NCBI RefSeq assembly: GCF_003347665.1 | Contig: NZ_QDGA01000015.1 | Location: 1-64,000 of the forward strand | Direction: 5' to 3' | Length of the DNA: 64,000 nucleotides | Origin: Microvirga calopogonii | GTDB lineage: Bacteria; Pseudomonadota; Alphaproteobacteria; Rhizobiales; Beijerinckiaceae | Shown: in pieces, positions 15,370 through 28,211 of the stretch | Layout: the number at the start of each line of letters is the position of its first letter | How positions within the stretch are numbered: position 1 is the stretch's first letter | Program-made: the position numbers and the translations under genes | The notes under the pieces: model-generated | What the model saw: the letters and a program-made list of their open reading frames with translations, nothing else | What the model was told of the DNA's origin: nothing | The model's database searches: none

Positions 15370-17696
15370 CCCATCCGCCTCCCACGCAGGCTCTCGCAGG
15401 CGCGCAGGATCGCCTCGGGCGTGGCGGGTGCATTCAGCGGCACGGGCTTCGACGGATCGAGCGCATGGATCGCGTCGGCGAGCGCGCAGAACACGCTGTT
15501 CGCCAGCATGATCGGCGGCTCGCCCACGGCCTTGGAGCGATAGATGGTCTCCTCGCGGTTCTCGTTGGGATAGAGAGCCACGTTGAAATCGGCAGGCACG
15601 TCGGAAGCCACCGGGATCTTGTAGGTCGAGGGCGCATGCGTGAGCAGGTGTCCCTCCTTGCTGAAGACCAGCTCCTCCGTCGTCAGCCAGCCCATGCCCT
15701 GTACGAACCCGCCCTCGATCTGGCCGATATCGATGGCCGGATTGAGCGATCGGCCCACATCGTGGAGGATGTCAGCGCGCAGCAGACGGTTTTCGCCGGT
15801 GAGCGTGTCGATGATCACTTCCGAGCAGGCCGCCCCGTAGGCGAAGTAGAAGAACGGGCGACCCGTCCCCTTCGCGCGGTCCCAGGTGATCTTGGGCGTC
15901 TTGTAGTGACCTGCCTCCGAGAGCGAAACGCGGGCGAGGATGCACTTCTTCACAAGCTCGTCGAAGGCAACGCTCTCGTTGCCGATGAAGACCCGGTCGT
16001 CACGGAACTCGATCTGCTCCTCCGGAACGCCGTAGGCCTCGGCCGCATGAGCCGTCATGCGCTTCTTGATCGCGCCCGCCGCGATGCGCGCCGCCATGCC
16101 GTTGAGATCGGAGCCGGAGGAAGCCGCCGTCGGCGAGGTGTTCGGCACCTTCGCGGTTGTCGTCGCGGTGATGCGCACCCGCTCCATGGCGATGCCGAAT
16201 TCCTCCGCCACCACCTGCGCCACCTTGATGTAGAGCCCCTGCCCCATCTCGGTGCCGCCGTGGTTCAGATGCACGGAACCGTCCTGATAGACATGGACCA
16301 GGGCGCCCGCCTGATTCATATGCGTCAGCGTGAAGCTGATGCCGAATTTCACGGGCGTCAGCGCGATGCCCCGCTTCATGATCGGCGAGGATGCGTTGAA
16401 CGCTGCGATCTCCTCGCGGCGCATACGGTAGTTCGAGGTCTGCTCAAGCGTACGCACGAGATTGAGGAGCGTATCCGTCTCCTCCACCTCCATGCCATAA
16501 GGCGTCACGTTCTCGCCCGGCCGATAGAAATTGGCGTAGCGCACATCGAGCGGGTCGCGTCCCGTCGCCCAGGCGATCTGGTCCATCACATGCTCGATGG
16601 CGAGCATTCCTTGCGGCCCGCCGAAGCCGCGGAAGGCAGTATTCGAGACCGTGTTGGTCTTCAGCCGCTTCGAGGCGATACGGACGGACGGCATCCAATA
16701 GGCGTTGTCCGCATGGAACATCGCCCGGTCGACGACGCCGCTGGAGAGATCCGCCGAATAGCCGCAGCGGGCCAGTAGATCGACCGTATAGCCCTGGATG
16801 CGCCCCTCGCCGTCAAATCCAACCTGCCAATCGCAGCGGAAATCGTGACGCTTGCCGGTGAGGATGAAATCGTCGTCCCGGTCGAGGCGAAGCTTACAGG
16901 GCCTGCCCGTCACGCGGGCCGCGAGAGCCGCCGTGACGGCCCATTGTGTCGCCTGGCTTTCCTTGCCGCCGAAGCCGCCGCCCATGCGACGCGTCTCACA
17001 AGTCACATAGGCGTCGGGAATGTCGAGCACACGGGCGACCACGTGCTGCACTTCGGTCGGGTGCTGCGTCGAGGAATAGACGTGGATGTCGCCATCCTCG
17101 CCCGGCACCGCCAGGGCGATCTGGCCTTCGAGATAGAAATGCTCCTGCCCGCCGACGCGGAACTGCCCTTCCAGCTTCTGCGGTGCCTGTGCAATCGCCT
17201 CGCGCGGATCGCCCCGGCCGTAAGCGTAATCCGGCAGCACGGTCTCGCCGCGCTCCAGGGCATCCTCGACTGTGATGCTGGGCGTTTCAGCCTCGATGTC
17301 CATGACCGCCTGCGTGACGGCGCGACGCGCGATGTCGCGGCTCGTCGCGACGACGGCGAACAGGGCTTGGCCCAGGAAGCTGATCTCCTTGTCGGCGAAG
17401 AGCGGATCGTCGCCGAAGGCCGGCGACACGTCGTTCTTGCCGGGGATGTCGGCTGCCGTGAGAACAGCCATGACGCCAGGCATCGCGCGAACGGCTGATA
17501 CGTCGAGGGAAACCAGTCTCCCGCGGGCCTTCGGCGACTGGCCGATGGCCACGTGCAGCGTGCCCTCGGGCTCGCGGATATCGTCGATATATTGTGCCGA
17601 GCCCTGGACGTGCTTGACTCCGGAATCGTGAGCTATGGGCCGACGGACGTGGCGAAGAGCTTCCCCATCCAGGATTGGTTTCGCGGGTGCGTTCAT
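15366..17696 (-). CDS. xdhB: Xanthine dehydrogenase molybdopterin-binding subunit XdhB
   Basis: This is the large molybdenum-cofactor subunit that oxidises hypoxanthine to xanthine and uric acid. The 776-residue protein starts at MNAPAKPILDGEALRHVRRP, 5 bp after xdhA; upstream codons overlap xdhA and were dropped. Visible blocks are GSAQYIDDI, TCETRRMGGGFGGKESQAT, FRGFGGPQGMLAIEHVMDQI, EMGQGLYIKVAQVVAEEFG and the catalytic Glu motif AVGEPPIMLANS. Length agrees with the bacterial two-subunit enzymes. Confidence 0.95.
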   Translation of the reverse strand: MNAPAKPILDGEALRHVRRPIAHDSGVKHVQGSAQYIDDIREPEGTLHVAIGQSPKARGRLVSLDVSAVRAMPGVMAVLTAADIPGKNDVSPAFGDDPLFADKEISFLGQALFAVVATSRDIARRAVTQAVMDIEAETPSITVEDALERGETVLPDYAYGRGDPREAIAQAPQKLEGQFRVGGQEHFYLEGQIALAVPGEDGDIHVYSSTQHPTEVQHVVARVLDIPDAYVTCETRRMGGGFGGKESQATQWAVTAALAARVTGRPCKLRLDRDDDFILTGKRHDFRCDWQVGFDGEGRIQGYTVDLLARCGYSADLSSGVVDRAMFHADNAYWMPSVRIASKRLKTNTVSNTAFRGFGGPQGMLAIEHVMDQIAWATGRDPLDVRYANFYRPGENVTPYGMEVEETDTLLNLVRTLEQTSNYRMRREEIAAFNASSPIMKRGIALTPVKFGISFTLTHMNQAGALVHVYQDGSVHLNHGGTEMGQGLYIKVAQVVAEEFGIAMERVRITATTTAKVPNTSPTAASSGSDLNGMAARIAAGAIKKRMTAHAAEAYGVPEEQIEFRDDRVFIGNESVAFDELVKKCILARVSLSEAGHYKTPKITWDRAKGTGRPFFYFAYGAACSEVIIDTLTGENRLLRADILHDVGRSLNPAIDIGQIEGGFVQGMGWLTTEELVFSKEGHLLTHAPSTYKIPVASDVPADFNVALYPNENREETIYRSKAVGEPPIMLANSVFCALADAIHALDPSKPVPLNAPATPEAILRACESLRGRRMG

Positions 17697-17700
17697 GGCT

Positions 17701-19182
17701 CTACTCCGCCGCCTCAAGCGCATCGCGCTGCGCGACGATCCGGGTTGCCCTCGTGTCACCCGACGCCGTTTCGCTCAAAGCCTTGAACACGAGGTTGCGG
17801 GCGACCGTGGAGCGATAGACGGATGATGCCCGGTGATCGTCGAGGGGCTGGTAATCCCGTGCGACCGCCGCCATGGCCTCGCCCCAGGACGAGGGTTCAT
17901 CGAGCGACAGCCCGATCAGCGCCCGCTCAGTCTCGGCCGCTCTCTTGGGCGTTCCCGCCATACCGCCGAATGCGACGCGGGCATCCGCGATGCGCCGGCC
18001 GTCGAGCTTGAACCTGAAGGCGCCGAGAGCCGATGAAATATCTTCGTCGAAGCGCTTCGAGATCTTGTAGGCGCGGAAAGCTTCATTGGCATTCAGCTTT
18101 GGCACCATCACCCGGCGCACGAACTCGCCCGGCTTTCGGTCCTGCCTGCGATAGGCGATGAAGAAGTCTTCGAGAGGCAAGCTGCGGGTGGCGTCGCCCT
18201 GCCGCAACTCCAATACTGCGCCAAGCGCAATCAAAGCCGGTGCGAGATCGCCGATGGGTGAACCGTTGGCGATGCTGCCGCCGACCGTTCCCGAGGCGCG
18301 CACCTGCACCGAGCCGAAGCGGCGCATGATTTCGCCGAGATCGGGATCGATCCGGGCGAAGGACGGATGGATCTCCGCATGCGTCACCGTCGCGCCGATC
18401 CCGAGCTTGTCCAAGGAATCCTCGATCAGGTCGAGGCCTGCCACGCGCCCGAGCCAGATGATCTTCTCGATCTCCATCATGGCCTTGGTGATCCAAAGGC
18501 CGACATCGGTGCAGCCGGCCACCAAGGTTGCATCGGGGTGCCGTGCATACAACGCGGCAAGCGAAGCCTCGCTCGCAGGCGCGGCGAAGAACCGGCTCTC
18601 GTTCCCGACGAAGACGTCGCGCCCATCGGCAAGGCTCATGAGCCGCTGCACGGTGCGCTCGCCGTTCGCGGAAAAGCTATCGTCGGCCTGCCGGCTGCAG
18701 GCTTGAAGAGCCGCATCCACGATCGGCCGATAACCTGTGCAGCGGCAGAGATTGCCGGCCAGCGCATCGTTGACGCTGTCGCGGCTCAAGGGCCGCTCAC
18801 CCTCATGATAGAGGGTGAAGAGGCTCATCACGATGCCGGGCGTGCAGAAGCCGCATTGCGACCCGTGATGCGCCACCATGGCGGATTGGACCGGGTGCAG
18901 GTCCCCGTTTGCGGCCAGATCCTCGACAGTGACGAGTTCCGCCCCATCGATCTGGCCCAGCAGCAGGATGCAGGCATTGATGGGCTCGTAACGGATACGC
19001 CCGCCCCTCACTCGCCCCAGAGCCACGGTGCAGGCTCCGCAATCTCCTTCCGCGCAACCCTCCTTGGTGCCGACGCGACGCTCCTGAAGCCTCAAGTAGT
19101 CCAGAAGCGTGGTGCGCGGGTGAAAGCCTGAAACCTCGACGGCCTGTCCGTTCCGCCAGAAGCGGATTGTGTCTCGTACCAC
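17701..19182 (-). CDS. xdhA: Xanthine dehydrogenase small subunit XdhA
   Basis: This is the iron-sulfur and FAD subunit passing electrons from the molybdenum site to NAD+. The N-terminal ferredoxin-like domain carries CAEGDCGACTVAL and the [2Fe-2S] helical domain carries SQCGFCTPGIVMSLF and AGNLCRCTGYRPI. The middle FAD domain shows LVAGCTDVGLWITK and GTVGGSIANGSPIGD. The 493-residue length fits XdhA. It is the first gene of xdhA-xdhB-xdhC-guaD, all on the minus strand with gaps of at most a few bases. Confidence 0.95.
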   Translation of the reverse strand: MVRDTIRFWRNGQAVEVSGFHPRTTLLDYLRLQERRVGTKEGCAEGDCGACTVALGRVRGGRIRYEPINACILLLGQIDGAELVTVEDLAANGDLHPVQSAMVAHHGSQCGFCTPGIVMSLFTLYHEGERPLSRDSVNDALAGNLCRCTGYRPIVDAALQACSRQADDSFSANGERTVQRLMSLADGRDVFVGNESRFFAAPASEASLAALYARHPDATLVAGCTDVGLWITKAMMEIEKIIWLGRVAGLDLIEDSLDKLGIGATVTHAEIHPSFARIDPDLGEIMRRFGSVQVRASGTVGGSIANGSPIGDLAPALIALGAVLELRQGDATRSLPLEDFFIAYRRQDRKPGEFVRRVMVPKLNANEAFRAYKISKRFDEDISSALGAFRFKLDGRRIADARVAFGGMAGTPKRAAETERALIGLSLDEPSSWGEAMAAVARDYQPLDDHRASSVYRSTVARNLVFKALSETASGDTRATRIVAQRDALEAAE

Positions 19183-19321
19183 GGTAATCCTCCGCCGGTT
19201 GCACCCGGCCTTGTTATGGTGAGCCGGGTAGAATGACGGAGCAAGACCTTTTCGCCAAGGTCGCCGTTAAGCGGGACCGTCCGTGGCCGGGAGAGGGTTT
19301 CCCGGCCTTCGAGGCTCGGAC

Positions 19322-19762
19322 CTACCAGGTGCCGGTATTCGGCATCGACGCCCATGGCTCCTGCACAGGCTTCGGCTCGCCGCGCTGCAACAATTCAATC
19401 GATATGTTGTCCGGGGTCTTGACGAAAGCCATGTAGCCGTCGCGAGGCGGGCGATTAATGGTCACCCCCGCGTCCATCAGCTTGCGGCAGGTCTCATAGA
19501 TATCGTCGACCCGATACGCGAGATGGCCGAAATTGCGACCTCCGGTGTATTCGTTCTCGTCCCAGTTGTAGGTGAGTTCCAGCAAGGGGGCCTTCGTGTC
19601 CTTGGACTTCTCCACATCGCCGGGAGCCGCCAGGAAAACGAGAGTGTAACGCCCCTTCTCGTTGTCCGTCCGGCGAACCTCGACCAGGCCGAACTTGTTG
19701 CAGAAGAAGTCGAGGGATGCGTCGAGGTTCGAGACGCGGACCATCGTGTGCAGATATTCCAT
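19322..19762 (-). CDS. gloA: Lactoylglutathione lyase-like VOC protein
   Basis: This 146-residue vicinal-oxygen-chelate protein resembles glyoxalase I, which converts the methylglyoxal-glutathione adduct to lactoylglutathione. The N-terminal half has [20 protein letters not shown] with the metal-ligand His, then [20 protein letters not shown] and [13 protein letters not shown]; the C-terminal [18 protein letters not shown] holds the last Glu. The start was set at [10 protein letters not shown], which has AGGGA nine bases upstream. It is separated from xdhA by about 140 bp and from the divergent pepN by about 200 bp. Confidence 0.85.
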   Translation of the reverse strand: MEYLHTMVRVSNLDASLDFFCNKFGLVEVRRTDNEKGRYTLVFLAAPGDVEKSKDTKAPLLELTYNWDENEYTGGRNFGHLAYRVDDIYETCRKLMDAGVTINRPPRDGYMAFVKTPDNISIELLQRGEPKPVQEPWASMPNTGTW

Positions 19763-19959
19763 GATCAGTTTCCCTATGGGTCGGGGATAGGTCATGGCGT
19801 ATTTGTCGAGGAGATCAAGGGGTACCTTTTTCTTGCGCCGAAAAAGCCTTGGATTTGCTCAAGATCAGGTGACTTTTAACAAATGCTGCTCCAAGCAGAC
19901 TGGAGGTCCCTCCGCAAGGCCCTAGCTTTCGACGTAACCCAGTTTCAGACGAGTATCTG

Positions 19960-22611
19960 ATGCGCATCGATACAAACCCGATTGTTCGCCTTGAGGATTA
20001 CCGACCCAGTGACTTCCTGATCGACCGCGTCGAGCTTGACGTCAAACTTCATCCGACGGAAACCCGGGTCGTCGCCACCCTGGCCGTGAGGCCCAATCCG
20101 GAAGGACGCCCGGATGCGCCGCTCACCCTCGACGGCGACGAGCTGAACCTGAAGACCGTGGCTCTGAACGGCCGGACCCTGGCGGCCGAGGAGTTCGAAG
20201 CTTCGCCGCAGTCGCTCACGATCGCGCAGCCCCCCCGGCAACCGTTTACGCTCACCATCGAGACCGAGATCAACCCGACCACCAATACCAAGCTCATGGG
20301 TCTTTACCGGTCCAGCGGCAATTACTGCACGCAGTGCGAGGCCGAAGGCTTCCGGCGCATCACGTATTTCCTTGACCGGCCCGACGTCCTCAGCGTCTAC
20401 ACCACCCGCATCGAAGCCGATCGCGATGACGCCCCCGTTCTCCTGGGCAACGGCAACCCGGTCGAAAGCGGGGCTGTGGAAGGTTCCCACAGGCATTATG
20501 CCGTCTGGCACGATCCGCACCCGAAGCCGTCATATCTCTTCGCCCTCGTCGGCGGGCGCCTCGGCCGTATTTCCAAAAACTTCACGACCATGAGCGGACG
20601 CGACGTGGAGCTGGCGATCTACGTGGAGCCCGGCAAGGAGGACCGCGCCGACTATGCTCTCGACGCCCTCGAACGCTCCATGCGATGGGACGAGCGGGTC
20701 TTCGGCCGGGAATACGACCTCGACGTCTTCAACATCGTCGCCGTGTCCGACTTCAACATGGGCGCGATGGAGAACAAGGGCCTCAACATCTTCAACGACA
20801 AATACGTTCTGGCTTCTCCTGAGACCGCCACCGATATGGATTACGCCCATATCGAAGCAATCATCGCGCACGAGTACTTCCATAACTGGACCGGCAATCG
20901 CGTGACCTGCCGCGACTGGTTCCAGCTCTGCCTGAAAGAGGGCCTGACGGTCTTCCGCGACCAGGAATTCTCCTCGGACGAACGCTCACGCCCCGTGCAT
21001 CGCATCGCCGAGGTGAAGACCTTGCGGGCGCGGCAATTCCTGGAGGATTCGAGCCCCCTCGCCCACCCGGTCCGCCCGACCCAGTATCGGGAGATCAACA
21101 ACTTCTATACCGCCACCGTCTACGAGAAGGGCGCCGAGATCGTCCGCATGCTCAAGACCATCATCGGCGACGAAGATTTCCGGCGCGGCATGGATCTCTA
21201 TTTCGAGCGCTGCGACGGCACGGCCGCCACGGTGGAAGACTTCCTGAGCGCCTTCGCCGATGTGACGGGCCGAGACCTGTCGCACTTCGCCCGCTGGTAC
21301 GAGCAATCCGGCACGCCACGGGTCAAGGTGAAGGGGCAGTACGATCCCGACGCCCAGACCTACCGTCTCGACCTTGCGCAGAGCACGCCTCCGACGCCTG
21401 GCCAGGTAAAGAAGGACGCGATGGCGATCCCGGTGGCGCTTGGCCTGGTGATGCATGACGAATCGCCGGCCAACGGCGTCTGCGACCGTGTGGACTCGCG
21501 GGGCGTGTTCCTGTTCGATAAGCCCGAAGACAGCATCACCTTCACAGGGGTGACGTCCCTGCCTGTTCCATCCCTCTTCCGAGGGTTCTCGGCTCCGGTG
21601 AAGGTATCGCTCGATCTTCCCAACGAGGAGTTGCTGACCCTCCTCCAGCACGATACGGACGCCTTCAATCGCTGGCAGGCGGCACAGACAGTCGCCATGC
21701 GTCTGCTTGCTGCCCGCTCGACCGGCGCTGAGGTCTCCAACGCGCAAATCGATGCCTTCTCGGCGGCCCTCGCCTCGTTTATGGACAGGGATGCCTGCGA
21801 GGATCCGGCCTTCGCAGCGCTTGTCGTCACGCTCCCCAGCGAAGCGGACATCGCGCAGGAGATCGGCCGGGATTTAAACCCCGATACCATTCACCGGGCC
21901 CGTACGGAGATGAGGAAGCGCATCGGCCAGAGCTGCATCGACCACCTGAGACGGTTTTATGAGTCACTGACCGCCTCAGGCCCCTATAGCCCCGATGCGG
22001 CCAGCGCCGGACGGCGATCCCTGCGCAACGCTTCTCTTGACCTGATCGCTGCTGCCGACCCGCGCACAGGCGAAGCTCTCGCTGTGAGGCAACTCGAATC
22101 CGCGAGCAACATGACCGACCGCCTCGCCTCCCTGAGCGTTCTGACCAGCTTGCCGGGTGCGGTGCGCGAGGAGGCCATCGCCAGGTTCGGCGATCGTTAT
22201 CGAAACGAGCCTCTCGTGCTCGACAAGTGGTTTACGCTGCAGGCTGCCATTCCGGAGGACGGTACCCTGGAGCGTGTCAAAGGCCTGATGCAGCATCCGG
22301 CATTCTCGATCGCCAATCCCAATCGCGTGCGCGCGCTCATTGGAAGCTTCGCCATGCTCAATCAGGTTCAGTTCAATCGCGCGGACGGCGCAGGCTACCG
22401 CTTCCTGGCCTCAATCGTGCTTCGTACGGACGAGCTGAATCCACAGCTCGCGGCTCGCCTTCTGACCGCTTTCAGCACTTGGCGGATGATGGAAAACACG
22501 CGCCGTTCGCATGCGGAAGAGGCCCTTCGTTCCATCGCACAAAAGCCCAATCTTTCCCGCGATGTAGGCGATATCGTGAGTCGTACCCTTGAAGAGAACA
22601 ACGGGAAATAA
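19960..22611 (+). CDS. pepN: Aminopeptidase N
   Basis: PepN is a zinc M1 aminopeptidase that removes N-terminal residues from peptides in the cytoplasm. The 883-residue length is typical of the bacterial form. Signatures are the exopeptidase motif MGAMENKGLNIFN, the zinc motif AHEYFHNWTGNRVT with the third ligand Glu in LCLKEGLTVFRDQEF, and YTATVYEKGAEIVRML with the catalytic Tyr region. The long helical C-terminal domain is intact. It stands alone, divergent from the glyoxalase-like gene. Confidence 0.96.
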   Translation: MRIDTNPIVRLEDYRPSDFLIDRVELDVKLHPTETRVVATLAVRPNPEGRPDAPLTLDGDELNLKTVALNGRTLAAEEFEASPQSLTIAQPPRQPFTLTIETEINPTTNTKLMGLYRSSGNYCTQCEAEGFRRITYFLDRPDVLSVYTTRIEADRDDAPVLLGNGNPVESGAVEGSHRHYAVWHDPHPKPSYLFALVGGRLGRISKNFTTMSGRDVELAIYVEPGKEDRADYALDALERSMRWDERVFGREYDLDVFNIVAVSDFNMGAMENKGLNIFNDKYVLASPETATDMDYAHIEAIIAHEYFHNWTGNRVTCRDWFQLCLKEGLTVFRDQEFSSDERSRPVHRIAEVKTLRARQFLEDSSPLAHPVRPTQYREINNFYTATVYEKGAEIVRMLKTIIGDEDFRRGMDLYFERCDGTAATVEDFLSAFADVTGRDLSHFARWYEQSGTPRVKVKGQYDPDAQTYRLDLAQSTPPTPGQVKKDAMAIPVALGLVMHDESPANGVCDRVDSRGVFLFDKPEDSITFTGVTSLPVPSLFRGFSAPVKVSLDLPNEELLTLLQHDTDAFNRWQAAQTVAMRLLAARSTGAEVSNAQIDAFSAALASFMDRDACEDPAFAALVVTLPSEADIAQEIGRDLNPDTIHRARTEMRKRIGQSCIDHLRRFYESLTASGPYSPDAASAGRRSLRNASLDLIAAADPRTGEALAVRQLESASNMTDRLASLSVLTSLPGAVREEAIARFGDRYRNEPLVLDKWFTLQAAIPEDGTLERVKGLMQHPAFSIANPNRVRALIGSFAMLNQVQFNRADGAGYRFLASIVLRTDELNPQLAARLLTAFSTWRMMENTRRSHAEEALRSIAQKPNLSRDVGDIVSRTLEENNGK

Positions 22612-22802
22612 CCTATTCATCTTAATAGGTTAGACGGTTGTCCAAGGTTTCCCCAGGGGAAAGCAAAATGGGAAATTTTTTATTAACCTTCGGGTTCTAC
22701 TAACTAGACAAATCACCCGCTCAAGATTCTATTGTTAGTGATTCGGAGAGATGCGGCACGTCCTCCGAAACAGGACGCAAATGGTTCCGGAGGAAGCATC
22801 GC

Positions 22803-25130
<2,328 letters not shown>

Positions 25131-25167
25131 GCCCTGCGGCGATCCGGAACAGGGCGAGGGCAATCAC

Positions 25168-28125
25168 CTACTTCAGTACGGCCCTGTAGATCTCCGTCAC
25201 CTGCCGGTACGTGTCGGTGAGATGCGACAGCAAGACGGTTTCGTTCGGCAGCCCCGCCACTGTCGACAGCCTTTTCAGGATCGGCTTCGGCGCCGTCTCG
25301 GCGTCGAAGCGGCCTTCGATCGTCAGCCGCTGCCACTGAAAAACATCGTTGAAGAGCTTGTGCGCGTCGATCAATGCCCGGGCGTCCTCCGTATCGAGCA
25401 AGCCTTCAACTTGCGCCGTTGCAAAAGCTCCCTCAGCCGCCTGCCCGATCAGTGACGGGTGCGCGGCACCGTAGGAGAGAACAAGGCCCTGCGCGATGAA
25501 GTCGAGGTCGGTGAGCCCGCCTCGGGCGAGCTTCAGGTCCCATGGATCCGCATCTCCCTTCTCCTGCGCGATCAGCTCGCGCATGGTGCGCACATCCTTG
25601 AACACCTGTTTCGGATCGCGCTTTTCGGCGACGATGTTCCTCACGGCATTGGAGACCTCGTCGCCGAACTCCTTATCTCCGGCCAGGACGCGCGCACGGG
25701 TGAGCGCCATGTGTTCCCAGAGATCCGCTTCGGTTTTCTGATAGTTCACGAAGCCCTTGAACTGCGAAGCAACGGGTCCCTTTCCGCCCTGCGGACGGAG
25801 GCGCAGATCCACCTCGTAGAGCAGGCCGCGCCGCGTCGGCACGGTGAGCGCAGAGACGAGACGCTGCGTGAGGCGCGTGTAGTACACGACGGCATCGAGG
25901 CTGCGTGGTCCGCTGCTTTCACGAGCGGTCTCGTCAAAATCGTAGATCACCACGAGGTCGAGATCGGAGCCTGCGGTGAGTTCGCGGCTGCCGAGCCGCC
26001 CCAGGCCGAGGATCGCCACTCTGGCGCCCGGCACGGTGCCGTGCTCGCTCTCGAAAACGCGGCGGACTTCGTCGAACGACGCGCGAATGACCGCGCGGGC
26101 AATCGCCGCGTAAGCCTCCCCCGCCTGAGCGGGAGACAGGACGCCGGAGAGGAGGCGGGCTCCGGTCACGAAACGCATCTGGCGCGCCGCATCGCGGATA
26201 CGATCGAGGAAATCCTCGAAATCGCGCACCGGACCGATGAGCTGTCTCACCTGGCTTTCGATGGCTTCATCGTCGGTGGTGGGGGTCCCGAAGGCGGGAT
26301 CGATCAGCGCATCGAGCACGTGCGGCGATTGGGCGACCGTATCGGCAAGGCGCGGCGCCGTCCCGAGGAGATCCGCGAAGAGAAGTCGCAGGCGGTCGTG
26401 CGATTGCAGGATGGTAAGAAGCTCGACGGCAGCCGGCATGCGGCCGAAGGCCCGGTCGAGAGCCGCGAGTGCTCCGTCCGGATCGGCGGTGCCCCCGAGT
26501 GCAGACAATAGCGCCGGGGTCAGTTCGGTGAGCACCTCGCGGGCACGCGCGCTCTGGATCGCGGGACGGCGGCCGAAATGCCAACCGCGCACCGTTTCCG
26601 CCACACGCTCGGGCTCACGAAAGCCCAGGCGTTGAAGCGTGGAAAGGGTCTCCGGATCGTCGGCCGTTCCCGTGAAGACGAGGCTGCCGACATCGGAGGC
26701 GAGTTCAGGCCCTTCCTCGAAGAGAAGTGCGTAATGCCCCTGCACGATCTTCGCCTGATCCGTGAGAGCATTCGCGAACGCCTTCAAGGTGGGATAGCCG
26801 CAGAACTTGGCGAAGCGCTTCAACTGCTCCTCGTCCGACGGCAGGCGCTGCGTCTGCTCGTCCGCCACCATCTGCAGCCGGTGCTCGATAGTGCGCAGGA
26901 AACGATAGGCCTCGGACAATTCATCGCGCGCCTTGGCGGTGATCCAGCTCTCGTCGTGCAGGGCCTTGAGCATGTCGAGGGTGCGGCGGCCCCGCAGATT
27001 CGGACGGCGACCACCGAAGACGAGCTGCTGCGTCTGCACGAAAAACTCGATCTCGCGGATACCGCCGCGTCCGAGCTTGATGTCGTGCCCGGCGACCGCG
27101 ATCTCGTCATGCCCTCGCACCGCATGGATCTGCCGCTTCATGGCATGCACGTCGGCGATGGAGGCGAAGTCGAAATACTTGCGCCAGATGAAGGGGCGAA
27201 GCTCCTTCAGGAAGGTTTCGCCCAGCGCGAGATCTCCTGCCACGGGCCGCGCCTTGATGAAGGCCGCACGTTCCCAGTTCTGCCCGACCGTCTCGTAATA
27301 GACATAGGCCGACGACAGCGAGACGGCCGTCGGGGTCGAGCCCGGATCGGGACGCAGGCGATAATCGACGCGATGCACATAGCCATCGGCAGTGCGCTCC
27401 TGCAGGAGCTTGGCGAGTTGCTGGGCAATCCGTGTATAGATCGTTGCCGCCTCGGAACTGTCCTTCAGCACCGTCGTCTCGGGATCGAAGAAGATGACGA
27501 GGTCGATGTCGCTGGAATAGTTGAGCTCTCCCGCGCCGTGCTTGCCGAGCGCCAGGACGGTGAAGCCGGCCCCCTCCCCGGGAGCGTCGGGGTTCTTGAG
27601 GTTGATGCGGCCGAGATCGGCCGTCTCGGTCAGCACCAGGTTCACCCCGCCGACCACTGAGGCATCGGCGAAATCGGACAGGGCCTGCGTGACCTCTTCC
27701 GTGCTCCAGAGGCCAGCGATGTCGGCGAGAGCCACGAGTAGCGCGTGGGCATTGCGGTTCTGCCTGAAGGCGCGCACCGCTTCCATCCGCGTCATCGCGC
27801 CGGAGCGCACCTGCCGGAAAAGATTGGACTGGTTATCGACGATGGCACGATGTGATCCCTCAGGCGGCTCGAAGGCGAGCCTCGTCATCCGGGCCGGATC
27901 GTTGACGACAAGCTGCCAGAGGAATGGGGAATGATCGGACAGGGCCAGGAGGAGATCGCGTAATAGGCCGCTTTCGAGATGCCTCAGCAGTCCCTCGGCC
28001 TCGGGCTCCTCCCGGACGCGTTTGATGAAATCGGCCAATTGCGCCTTCGCGCGCTTGGTGTCGGCAACCAAAGGAGCCTTTGTCAGGCGGTCGAGAAGTG
28101 AGTTCGTCTGGTCCTGCACGGCCAA
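25168..28125 (-). CDS. glnE: Bifunctional glutamine synthetase adenylyltransferase/adenylyl-removing enzyme
   Basis: GlnE adds and removes AMP on glutamine synthetase according to nitrogen status. The 985-residue protein has the two nucleotidyltransferase domains: the N-terminal removing domain with LNYSSDIDLVIFFDPET near residue 200 and the C-terminal adding domain with LTAGSDLDLVVIYDFDE near residue 720. PDPGSTPTAVSLSSAYVYYE and LRLRPQGGKGPVASQ are further family blocks. It ends 37 bp from the PleC-like kinase, which faces it. Confidence 0.95.
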   Translation of the reverse strand: MAVQDQTNSLLDRLTKAPLVADTKRAKAQLADFIKRVREEPEAEGLLRHLESGLLRDLLLALSDHSPFLWQLVVNDPARMTRLAFEPPEGSHRAIVDNQSNLFRQVRSGAMTRMEAVRAFRQNRNAHALLVALADIAGLWSTEEVTQALSDFADASVVGGVNLVLTETADLGRINLKNPDAPGEGAGFTVLALGKHGAGELNYSSDIDLVIFFDPETTVLKDSSEAATIYTRIAQQLAKLLQERTADGYVHRVDYRLRPDPGSTPTAVSLSSAYVYYETVGQNWERAAFIKARPVAGDLALGETFLKELRPFIWRKYFDFASIADVHAMKRQIHAVRGHDEIAVAGHDIKLGRGGIREIEFFVQTQQLVFGGRRPNLRGRRTLDMLKALHDESWITAKARDELSEAYRFLRTIEHRLQMVADEQTQRLPSDEEQLKRFAKFCGYPTLKAFANALTDQAKIVQGHYALLFEEGPELASDVGSLVFTGTADDPETLSTLQRLGFREPERVAETVRGWHFGRRPAIQSARAREVLTELTPALLSALGGTADPDGALAALDRAFGRMPAAVELLTILQSHDRLRLLFADLLGTAPRLADTVAQSPHVLDALIDPAFGTPTTDDEAIESQVRQLIGPVRDFEDFLDRIRDAARQMRFVTGARLLSGVLSPAQAGEAYAAIARAVIRASFDEVRRVFESEHGTVPGARVAILGLGRLGSRELTAGSDLDLVVIYDFDETARESSGPRSLDAVVYYTRLTQRLVSALTVPTRRGLLYEVDLRLRPQGGKGPVASQFKGFVNYQKTEADLWEHMALTRARVLAGDKEFGDEVSNAVRNIVAEKRDPKQVFKDVRTMRELIAQEKGDADPWDLKLARGGLTDLDFIAQGLVLSYGAAHPSLIGQAAEGAFATAQVEGLLDTEDARALIDAHKLFNDVFQWQRLTIEGRFDAETAPKPILKRLSTVAGLPNETVLLSHLTDTYRQVTEIYRAVLK

Positions 28126-28211
28126 TCCATCGGGTGCTGCGATGGCCCTGAGTGTTCACGCCGGAGAGCCGGAGGCAACCGAAAAGTGCCGGTAGGGTCA
28201 CGCTTGATGAG

